From Lineus longissimus (lineage: Eukaryota; Nemertea; Pilidiophora; Heteronemertea; Lineidae), in assembly GCF_910592395.1 (NCBI RefSeq), contig NC_088311.1, positions 8,994,501-9,054,500 of the forward strand: a stretch of 60,000 nucleotides of DNA, written 5' to 3'. Shown here in pieces: positions 13,401-25,400 of this stretch. Below the pieces are notes generated by a model. That model saw only the letters and a program-made list of their open reading frames with translations, made no database searches and had not been told where the DNA came from. Position numbers and translations under genes: made by a program. Numbering within the stretch: position 1 is the first letter of the stretch; each line of letters begins with the position of its first letter.

Positions 13401-16400
13401 TTTGTTGCAGATCACTGTGACATAACAATTCTAACTGCAGACAAGCATTGTTCTGTAATTGCTGCAAGTTGCTGCAATAAAGATCACTTGTCTGTGGTAT
13501 GCTTTCAAAGCAATGATCGTTATTCGAGGAGAACTTTTTACTTGTCCTCGCTGTTCGTCCAGTGAAATTCAATGCCACTGCCATCTATTAATTTCTATTG
13601 ACACTACTAAGAATATCGCAGGGGATTTTAGCTACTCTCTTCCACCTGCATATGCAATAATGTTATTTTGAGGTGTTTGCCCCTAATACCCCCTCAAGAA
13701 TATAAGCCAATAATTTTGAGATAGTTTTTGAAAGTTTGCCAGTTTTAAATCCTGCTATCCCTTCATGAAATCCTACCTCAATTTTCTAATGGCATATTCC
13801 CATCTTTTATCATTCCAGGCTTTCGATTGTCGATTTCAACCAAAGTCGGTAAAGTACATCCACAATGGCTCTCCCCTATTAACAAAGGACAGTATAAAGC
13901 TCCGTGTGCACAAGTTCTCGAATCGAGAGACCGTCACGGAGATTGTCTACCTCAAAATTAACATCCTCAATGAAGCATACGATGTGTTCGTCATCGGAAA
14001 TCCAACACCGCTGTCGGTGCCGACGTTCAGTGGATATTCTAACGCAATTGACGCTTCGATTCTACGATTTCGCTATGATATGAGGAATAATGCGACGTGT
14101 ATGGTCGGTTTTAGCCACTACGGCACTAACTATCCTCTGGTTGGTCAGGTTGTGATGGGGCAGGATAATACGCCGATCGACGCCCTCTGGAGGGAATGTC
14201 ATGAGTTTCTGTTCCTGGGATTACAATATCAGCACCTTGTGCCACCAACGCCAGACATGGATTACATCCCGCTAAAAGTTCAAGTTAATGATCCGTTAAA
14301 GGGGATCATAATTGAGCGGTTATATTTACCGATTATTATAACGGGGGCATTCCCTAATGTGCCACCTAATGCTGCGTTCATGAAAGCATACCTCATGGAT
14401 GTTGATCAGTTTGTGTTGACGATTGTATCGCCAAACATTATGGGTGCAGAAGATGATGAAACACCGGAGCCGCAGTTGATTTACAACATCAGTCGCCCGC
14501 TTGGTCCTGGCGAGGGATACCTTGTCAATCTCGCTGATCATACTCGCCCAATCACGTCATTTCTTCAAGCCGACCTATCCAACCTGAACATTGCCTACCA
14601 GCCGCCAAACATAAGCTACACTGACAGGACTGACTTCATCATTGAGTTCACTGTCTACGATAGCCATTTCGCTAGAAGTTCTCAGCCAATCGTCTTGCAC
14701 ATCTCCGTCAGACCATCGGAAACGAAAGCGCCTAGAGTTGCCCTGAATGCCGGATTGACCTTGATTGAAGGTCACTCGGCAACGATCAGACCGAATAATC
14801 TGCAAGTTGTCGACAAGGATAATATCGATAGGGTTCACTGCTTGGTTAAAGCCGGTTTGCTCCATGGCGATATTTTGGTTAACGGAAGAAAACAGATGTC
14901 GTTCTCTCCCCGGGATATTGAGTTGGGACACGTGGTGTATTACCATGATGATACCGACACCACCCGCGATCAGGTCTTGCTCCGTATCAGCGATGGCCTC
15001 CACTCTATTCAGACGACGCTTTTCATCCACATCATACCAAAAGACGACAGTCCGCCGACCCTTGTCAACAATATTGACCTGGATGTTGCCCAAGGTGAAC
15101 TCGTACAATTCAAGGAGCAGAAATTGAGCGCTCATGATAGCGATTCCAATGATTATGACATTGTTTATAAAATTACCAGTGCTCCAGCGTTTGGTGAGAT
15201 CAAGCGTAAGATCAGCTCAGATTCGCCTGGACACATCGCAAGCAAATTCACCGAGGAGGAGCTGATGAAGGGATTCATTTATTACAAACAAAGCAAGGAT
15301 ACGGACTCATTGACTGATACCTTTAGGTTTACCTTGCTGGACCAGAACCAGCCTCCGAATGAATCTGGGGAGTACCTCACCATGATTCATATCCACCCAA
15401 AAAAGAATTTCCCACCGAGGAAGATCCAGAATACAGAGGGCTCCATTGTGACGAAAGAATCTGATGTGGTCTTTATCGATAAGTACCACTTGGGTTTTGA
15501 GGATCCCGACAGCAAAGACGAGGAAATCGTCTATTCTATAACCGCTCAGCCATATTTTGTCGATTCACAGGAGACACTTGATGCCGGTCGCATCATCAAT
15601 ACGAAAAATCTCAGCATGGTTATGAAAACACCTGGGATTCCTGGTATCTCTTCCTTTACGCAAGCGGAGATCAACTACATGAAGATTGCGTACATGCCCC
15701 CTATGAAGGACATCGGGACAGACCCGAGACTCCTCCGGTTCCACTACACCGTCAGTGACTTATCCGGAAACATCCTGACCGGTCTGACGTTCCAGATAAC
15801 GTTGATGCCGGTCAATGATCAGATTCCACAACTTATGATCAACCCGTTAAGCGTGAAGGAAGGCGAGCCGGTAGCTTTGACCACGAATGAGATCTTCGTC
15901 ATGGATGTGGACACGAAGATGGAGGACCTGGTCTTGACGTTCGACGTTATGCCGAGCCGAGGTTTGCTTAAGAAAGATGGTGTTGTCATGGCAGTGGGTG
16001 ACCGCTTCTCTGTCAGTGACCTGAAGAGACGGAAGATCTCGTGAGTAATATGTCTTCAGATTTGTGAAACATAAGCACGATATTACCTACACTATACACT
16101 CTGACTAATCAGACCGTTCTTTTGAACTTACTCAGGTTGGTTTGAAGCATCCGCAAAAGAGAGATTTTCATTTCAGGGACCTGGGACAATTATCCTATGA
16201 GACAAAATCTGTCATTTGCAGAGCTGATCACAGCTACTTGTGCCAATAATCTGTATCTGCTATGCTGCGATAAATACCAGGCCGATTACTTAAAGGTTTC
16301 ACCAGCAGACCAGAGATCTCTTTGCCACTTGTCGCAGCCAAGAAAATCTCTCATCTGTGGTGGAGTGCTTTATCAACTCTTGGCCGTCTGTCTGTCTCTG

Positions 16401-19400
16401 TTTCTACAAAGTTTATGTAGTCTCAGATAGTTGGAGTCTGTTTGACGGATGTCTATCTAAGGTTTTCTTTAAAAAGTCACCTGAACTTAAAAATTAATTC
16501 CCGATCCTCAGTTCTGACATTGTCTGTGTAGAGTCATTGAAAAATGTAGGTTAAATCTTATAAGGTTTGGTGTGGTGGTTACCCTTTAAGGAATATTTCT
16601 GAATTTATCTTTCAGGTATTACCATGATGGATCTGATGACAGTGCAGAGGACAGTTTCGGTGTGACCGTGTCTGACGGGATGTTCCGCCTCTCGAAAGCC
16701 ATCCCGATCCATATCTTACTCATAGATGACCAGCTACCTTACCTTACTGACGACAGCAGTAGCCAGCTGGTCGTTACAGAGGGAGGAGAAACATTTATCA
16801 CACCAGCAGTTCTCAGTGCAGAAGACAAGGACACACCTGCGAGCAAGATCACTTACATCATCGTGCAGCCTCCCACCAAAGGTTCCATACTGAAAGGGCG
16901 ACAGAACATCAATCGGTTCACCCAGCAGGAAGTCAACGAGAACCAAATCAAGTATATGCATCGTAGTGGAGAAATTGGATATAATTCTATAACTGATGCA
17001 TTCAAGTTTATAATTGCTGATAAAGTATTAACATCGATGCAAGATGTCAGTATCTACCAGTTGAATGTGACAGTTCTCCCTGTGAATGATCGCGCTCCGA
17101 AGATTGTTCTGGGTAATCCTTTAATTGTCAAGGAAGGCGGGATGTCGCCGATTACGTTTGATATCCTGGGTGCCCAAGACGTCGATTCCAAATCAGAGGA
17201 GTTAACCTTCTTAATCGTGAAACAACCTGAGTGGGGTTTTGTGGAAAACACTCGGCCAAACCCTGGGTCAGAAAAAAGCAATGCAGGGATTTCTATTCAG
17301 AAGTTCACCATAAAAGACCTCCAGGAGGGAAAGATCAATTACGTTCAGGCAAACCACAATAAAGTGGAGCCACTGACGGATCAGTTGGTCATTAAAGTGA
17401 CGGACGGGGAACTCTTCTCGCGTGAAACTCTCCTGACGATCAACATCATACCGCAGAATGATGAGACACCGGTCATTGAAATGATGGACATTGTTGTCGA
17501 GGAAGGTCACGAAATGTCAATCGATGACAAAATTATGACTATTTCTGATATGGATGAGCCTGCGGATAGGCTGATGGTTTCAGTCGTCCGGGAACCAGAT
17601 TACGGCAAGATCAAGATGATGATTGAGAGGAAGATGCGTGGAGGGGAAGAAATGGTTGAGATACCGATGCATGACTTTGCGGCGCGTGACATGCAAAAAG
17701 ACATGCGCCTTTACTACAAGCATGACGGATCGGAGTCCTCTGATGACCAGTTTACGATTGAGGTTTCCGACGGTTCCCATACTGTTCGTAAAACCGCCAA
17801 AGTCCACATCAAGAGAATGAACGACGAGTCACCAGAAGTAATCAAGAATGCTGGTTTGAGGATCTTGTACGGCGAGGCAGCCTTTGTTTCCAGTGCCATC
17901 TTAAAAGCCTGGGATATCGACAACGGGCCAGATGAAGTCAACTTCATTTTGGTCCGTAAACCGAAGCGGGGCGTCCTACAGAGAAGGATCCGTGGTCCGT
18001 TAGACATCCCACAAGATGGCGTCCTGGACCCGGATGTTGATGATGTTAACGGTGAATGGGAGGAGATCTCTGAGGGCATGAACTTCACGCAGCTTCAGAT
18101 CAATAAGAACCTAATCCGGTACACACACACCGGCGATATGGGAAAGATGCAGGCTGATAACTTCAGGTTCAAGGTCACTGACGGTCAGAACTACTCACCC
18201 GACGAAAGCTTTGAGATCGAAATTGAGCATTCGCAAGTCTCTGAGATTGCACTTCTTGCAAAGGGCATGAAGGTCAAGGAAGGACAGCGCGTCATCATTT
18301 CGACTGACATCTTGAGTGCAGAAGATGGGACAGATCTCTTCAATAGGATCAAGTTTAACATCCTCCATCCGCCTTTGTTCGGTCAGATTGAGTCCCTGAA
18401 TGCTCCAGGGAAGGCTTTGAAGGAGTTCTCGCAACTAGATCTGGCTGCACGCAGGATTGTCTACGTTCATACGAGCCGGTCGGAGTCCGTCGAGGACTGG
18501 TTCAAGTTTAAGGTATCCAACGGCTACCAGTCGAAAAATGGAACGCTCTTCATCCATATCATTCCGACAGATCGTATCACACCAACTCTTCTGAAGAATA
18601 ACGTCTTGTTTATCAAACGTGGAACGGAACGTGCCATCTCGTCGACGTATCTCCTTGTCACGGACCCTGACACCAGGTCAACAAACTTGACTTTCTTTAT
18701 CATGAAGGCACCAGACCACGGAGAGCTTCTCAACAAGGGCATCAAAATCATCCAAAAGTTCACCCAAGATGACGTTGACACTGGTCGCATCACCTATAAG
18801 AACTTCGGAAGCCAGGCTGTGCATGATTACTTCTGGTTCGCAGTCACGGACAACAAGCATATTGGATTCCTGGTCAACGGAAGTCTCCATTTAGACCCTG
18901 TCAAGTTCACTGTAGCCCTCATATCACTGGATCCCACACCACCTATCATCGTACGCAACAAACAACCAACGATGTTAGATTCGTTTGAACGTAAGAAAGT
19001 TGGCTACATCATCAACAGCAGGTTTCTCAAGGTGACTTCATCGCACGAGCCGGCAGCTAATCTGCAGTTCATCATTACGGCCAAACCAAAGTTCGGCCAT
19101 CTTGAAGACATTACGAGGAATAAGGCTATCAAGAAGAGATTCACGCAAGCAGATCTTGATGGCGGCCGCGTCGCTTACATCATTGACTCCAAGAATAAAT
19201 CGGTCACGTACGACAGCTTCATGTTCAAGGTTTTCGACAGCAAGAGGAATGAGCTAGCACCACAAAGGTAAGATTTGCTTAAACTTAAACCTTTCGTCGT
19301 GTATAATGTGACTTGAACTGGCAACTTCATCAGTGGCAAACTCAGAATTTTGGAAGGGGGGTGTGCGGCTCCAACCAGAGAGTGCAGAAGGTGCAATTTT

Positions 19401-22400
19401 GGAAATGAGGTAGGGTCTTTGGGCCTCTTGTCGTGGAGCTTAGCTGTTATAGGGCAACAAAATGGCCAACTTTTGGGGTCAGCCTTTGATGTTTCTGGCA
19501 TCATGTCAGACGTTATGTCAAAATCAACCTTAAGCTAGTTTGACCTCTAAATGACTTAAGTGAATTAGTTCTCAAGGTGGGAATACATGTGGAGATGTTA
19601 CAACCAAGCTGTGACTATCAAGCTTAGCTGACAGTGTATGTCATTACTAGACGTAAAGTCCTTTCAAGGAACATCACTTATTAATTGTCACAAACATTTA
19701 AAATCCTTGAGTTCCTATTCCAGGTTCGGAATGTCATGGCCGATGATCGAGTTCACACGCCTGGAGTACATCGTCTGTGAAGATGTTGGTACTTTGTCGG
19801 TCGGACTTCGGAGAGTCGGAGAGACGAGCCAGTCATCGTATGTCAGTGTCAGTGTGAGAGAGATGTCGGCCAAAGCTGGGGAAGATTTTGGATCCCAGAC
19901 GGCCGCTCAGATACAATTTGACCCAGGTGACTATAAAGTGCATTGCATTTTCTTCTTTTCTTTAAAAACAGGTTTGTAGTTGGTGACCATTCTCAAACAC
20001 CTTGGTTCCAGCGTAGTGTCATTTTTTTTAATGTAAAATACATTGCCCTGTTTTCTTTGTAAAACACATCACACTGTTTAAGGAATTGAACCCGAGGCGG
20101 AGGACCTTGGTTGAGTTACCAAGACACTCGAGGGTGGAGCTAAAATACAGTCCAAACCCGAGCCGACAGGCGAGGGTTTGGACGAAATTTTAGCTCCACC
20201 CGAGAGTGTCTTGGTAACTCAACCAAGGTCCGAAGCCGAGGGTTCAATTTCTATTCTAAAATACCTCAAACTTAAAAAGATAGGCCACGAAATAACTTGA
20301 ATATGTGCGAATTTGGCAAATTCCATCCATCGCCTGCCCGGAGCGCCGGTAGCGCCGTTGTTTACATTATGTTACGGCAGCGCGTATAGGAAGTCCGGAT
20401 CGGCTCGCTCAAGTGATGCTAAAATCCGCGCAAATGGGCTATTTGGAGCGTTTTTCTCAGCAAATATGTGTAGTGCTCATTAAAAAACTTAGGGTGGTTG
20501 ATGCTTCCTTGGCTGATTTGTGTTTGAAGCAGTGTTTTGAGAGCCTCAAACTTCTGAAGTGAGCTGTGTTCATGGTTTCCACATTTTAGTGCAACCCGAG
20601 GGAACTTTGGTAGAGCATCTTGGTTGCGTGTCCAAAACACTCCACTCTCAGAACGAGGCTTATGCATTTTCCATTTAAAAGTTGACTTTACGGTACCAAG
20701 GTATTTTAGAATTTCTATCATAAAATAGATTGCACTTGTTTCTATATAAACTATTGCACCTCATTTTGGCCGCATTAGTTTTGACTTGATGAAGTTTTGA
20801 AACCTTGAGTAATGGTGACTTCAAATTTTGCTTCACCCTATTTGAAACTTTTGTGTGATAATATGAAAATTTACCCATTTCAGGTGTGAAGATAGTGAGC
20901 TGGGAAATAGCAATCAGAGATGACGGCCTTCCCGAGGGCAAAGAGATGTTCAAACTGTTGTTGCGGTCCCCCGTCAATGCTATCATTGGAGAATACGATA
21001 GAGCTACAGTCAAGATTATAAACAGAAATAATGGTAAGCAGCATTAAATATTAGAGTCAGATTGGCCAACTCTTGGTCTCAAAACTCCTTCTGTAGGTAA
21101 AATTACCAGAAAATAGCTTCACAGTTTGAAAGCACCACTGATGCCTCCTTTGTAAAGTCTTGGGCCCATCAGATCAGCCAGGTCCTGTTGGCTTGTGATG
21201 TTAACCTCACCTTGTCACAAGAAAAAATGTCTTCACATGTTTCGTATGGGGCTCATCTAATCCTGTCCTAATCAAAGGGTACAAAAGTGTGTGTAGGCCT
21301 CCTAGTTTAGCTCTAAAGGAGAAGGCATGGTTTGGACAAGAAATATTTAAAGATTTTTTAGCCAGCCTTACTTGGACAAAAAAATTTCCTTGCCAGTGTT
21401 GAAAGTTTTTTTTGCAAATGACCAAATTTGTGTATTTGATTCTTTTTTCAGCTAAAAGGAAATGCATTGAGGTCCCCGGCATGATCCACAAAGGTGGTAT
21501 CGTACCTTACAATACCCACATCAGACCGTCCTCCGTCCTCAAAACCGAAAAGGAAACTGTCTACACAGTAAGTTGATTATTAAAGCCAAACTCTTGTAGG
21601 CTTAAAGCTGAACTGTCAAACGATAGCAGTAACGGCTTAGAGCTGATCTATATCCTTCAGTAATGCTTATAATGTTCCTTTAACTTTCAGATGCACAGGG
21701 TCATGCTTTATGCTGACGCAGCTTGAGCACATGATTTGTTTTCTAAATCTGAATCATCACGAAGGGGAAATGGTCTTTTTTTTCCAGGACACTAGGCCGG
21801 GGCTGCAAAAAAGTCCATTATTTTCGGGAGAGACACCGACACTGAATCAGATTTTGTGAAAATTCACAGGGGCAAACTATGAGTGCCGGGGTTTTGCCAA
21901 AATTGCTTTTGAGGATTTGGGAGGGTGTCTTTTTTACGAGACGTCAGGACAAGTACATCCCTTCCCCCTCGTTATGAATATAGGCACACAAAGTGCCAAG
22001 TTCTCCCATATAAGATTCAGGATTTTGGAAACATATTGTTACCATAATGATGCCTTGGTTCCTAAATTTCACTGAGCTTATCAGAATTGGCTTCAGAATG
22101 AAACACTATTGTCTTTTGTATGCAGAATGTCACACTATATGTGCAACACTATTGTCTATGCCAGGCATTATGTTGATGTCTCATGTCCTGTACCGGTCCA
22201 AAGTAACATCACTTGCTGCGGGCAACATTGCATGACACTTCTGTTTAGAAACTCAATGTTTTGTGAGATTATTGTCATAAAGTTGAATTTAAAACAGTTT
22301 TAGTTTATACAAATGTAGTGTCATACCAACAATGGTAGAGGTATCATCTGACTCTACACTTTAACTCTGTCAATCTTGAAACCATTTGGCAGAACTCAGA

Positions 22401-25400
22401 TTAGCACCCAATCAGTGCTGCAACCTGAGAATTTTTGACTGGTAACCATTTATACACCTGGGTGGAGTTGGCTGACAAGGCAAGGAGGCCTGTTAGTCTC
22501 ACGCCGACAGTGGGGGTTTCCAACAAGGGACCTCATGAACGCCAGTGAGAGACCCGAGGTACGCACCACCGCGGTTTCTTATAAAATGTAACAAGAGTGT
22601 TATGAGGTGGAGCAGAGGTTTCAAGTGAGCAGCTATTGTGCCTATCAGGTTTTTTCTTCAGATAAATTTTCAAAGCAATTTACAAAGTTTGAAATTCATA
22701 AAAACATGGAATTATTTTTGGGTTCAAGTTAGGGCTTCAGTACAAAGAAAAATTCTCTTTGGGATAACTGCTTTGCTCTATAGAAAATAAAAATATTGGC
22801 AAAATGTTACAATGTAAATATGCAATTGATATGCAAATTTCTTAGTAAGTATGAATATGCTTTTAATGATGCCTGCCTCAATATGCATGACTTGTTCATA
22901 AACTGATATACAATTACTCTCATTTCACCGATCTAAGACCGGTTCTGAATACCGGGTACTAGTATTCAATTAAAGCTCAATATCATTCAATACCATTCAA
23001 TATGTTCAATTTGGATTGAGAACTTGTGTTGGTGACACCAAGATGTCCGATGGTCATGACGTCATGGCCTTTATCATGTCAATTTCATTGTAATTAATCA
23101 ACCTGTCTTAGATCGATGAAACTGGAGTATCTAAGTACTGCAATGTGAAAATGAGGTGGCTTCAAAAATGTCCCAGTTTGTGCTCAGTTTATTGAGAGAA
23201 AATCTATCTATTTCTTTGGAAATGATAAATTTGTGAAATCACCCGCGAAAATTTTGTGGTTTGCAGTTCGAGAATGTTAAGCAAGGACATGAGAAACTGA
23301 CTTTGCTTTCGTTTTGAAGGGTCGAAAGCCCCACGCAAACAAGTGATTTTAGTTGCTGTGACATGCGACCGAGCCATGACAATTTATTGTCACTTAACAC
23401 TGTCATGCCACCATTGCAGGTTACAGCAACAAAAGTCGCTAGTTAGCGCAGTGCTTTCAAAAGACTTTAGAAAAGTCGTAAGGTTTTTCTAAACGACCAG
23501 TATGTCGGTTCTATCGGTGTTGTCAAAGGCCAACAGACTAGGACATATGTTTGAGGACACTTTTAAACAGCTCAATAATATCACTAAAATCATGTCATAG
23601 TTTTGCTTATTAGTTCAGAGTTGGGAGTTGCTTGCTTCAAACTAACCCTGGATCAGACATGTTTATTCATTTGGGTTATTCATTGTTGTTAAATAAGCTT
23701 TTTGAGAAAGTTTCTTGCAAATAAAACTAACCCTGGATCAGATGTGTTCAATCATTTGGGTTATTCATCATTGTTTGTTTAGCTTTTTCAAGAAAGTTTT
23801 TTGCTTCAAATTAGACTAACCAAGGATCAAACATGTTCATCTCTTGCGGTTATTTATTGTTGTTTGATTAGCTTTTCGGGCAAGTCTTTTGCTTCAAATG
23901 ATAGGATCAGACATATTCAATCTTTTGGGTCATTCATTGTTGTTTGATTAGCTTTTCGGGAAAGCCTGTTGCTTCAAATAAACCCAGGATCAGACAAGTT
24001 TATTCATTTGGGTTATTCATTGTTGTTTGATTAGCTTTTTGAGAAAGTTTCTTGCTTCAAAATAAACTAACCCAGGATCATACATTATCATTCTTTGGGG
24101 TTATTCATTGCTTGTTGTTGATAAAAATACCTGAAGTTGTCCAAGTCTTCGAAAGGTCTTCCAAAGATGTTTTCCAAAGGTCTCAGATGTGCCGGCTGTT
24201 TGCAATGCTGTGACTGGGTACATATGCGTGCTTTTGGTCGCATGGGGAGTGGAGGACAGTATGACTTGAAAACTGGTGGTGGTTGACGTGCTGACTTTGT
24301 TATTGTGCTGTAAATATGCTCCTGTGGTACACGGTAGTAAAAAACTACTTGGGTGGATATGGTTATTGTCGCTTTCATCGTTGTTCTGGTAGATTCGTTG
24401 CAGTTTGTAGGTTACTGTAACTGGTTAGTTGGAAGGGTGAGAGTGACTGGAGGTTAACCCAGAGTTTTGAAAGTGCTCTCTTAGTCAGGTATACTGAACA
24501 ATTTGTGCTTTAAGAGTAAGGTATACTAGACTAGTATTGAAATCAAATACGCAAGTGTGGTAATATACAAATTTTTATCTTTAAATTTGAAACCTTAATA
24601 GTGAACATCAGAACACAAGATTCTATTCAGAGATTAAGCTGTATAATGAATTGATTGATTGATTGATATCCGATTTTGGTAGTTTTCCCCTCTAGATTCA
24701 TGGTGTTCATCATGCATGCTTGGACCTGGTTTTTGGCACACCCCTCCTCAAAATAATCATCATTCAAAGTTATTTAATTTGGGTCATTGCATGGGTCCAA
24801 GGGTGTGTCTTTTCATCAGTTTTCGGTGGTGATGCTGTTAGATTTTGGCCAGGTTGGATTTGATCTAAATTCAGTTTCAGTTTGGATCATCAAATCTTGA
24901 TGGAATTTGATACAAGTTATAAATTACTTGATCAATTTATATTAAATCACATGTACATGTATATTGTAGATCGAGAGACAACTTTGCAAACACCAGTTGT
25001 ATGAAGGACCGGTGTATGCAGGGTTGGCTCTAAAGTAGGCCACTCACTCCGCATGGCAATGCTTAATTTAGAAGAATATTAACAAGTTACTAATTGGATT
25101 TCATTCTTGGTATACATAAGTCAAAGTTCTGTAAGTTCCTTTATTATCATTTTTGTGGCCCATTGCAACCTTTTTGTGAAAAATGTACTTGTTTTGTTTC
25201 TGTCCACACCTTGGAGAATTAATTCCCCAACTAACCAAAAAATCATGTTTATTCAAAGACTGGCCAGCCAATTTACCGAGTGGCTTGCCCTGGGAAGGGT
25301 CTGCTGTCATTATTAAAGGGAAGCTTGTTTATATAATTTTTTTGGCATCCATTCTACGGTTCTATTTGGTTCAAATTAAATATCGGTCAAATATTTGACT

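Larger units (their letters stand above)
7427..13818 (+). other. Intron 1 of the FREM1-like gene (6.4 kb)
   Basis: Bounded by GTTGGT and TTCCAG. It contains a 49-bp duplication, MITEs at 8070, 10640 and 11797, a 241-bp tandem duplication at 8252, and a run of 19 G at 9563-9581. Open frames up to 111 codons show no domain and are taken as chance. Confidence 0.7.

Noticed and set aside
13230-13671. Overlapping 111-codon and 70-codon frames just upstream of exon 2
   Set aside because: No domain, in conflict with one another, and located in intron 1; the exon 2 acceptor at 13817-13818 gives a better model.
14575-15135. 186-codon antisense frame opposite exon 2
   Set aside because: It lies wholly within a well-supported CSPG-repeat exon and shows no domain; a shadow of codon composition.
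24088-24378. 96-codon antisense frame in intron 6
   Set aside because: It begins in the 85-bp minisatellite, has no recognisable domain and sits inside a supported intron.
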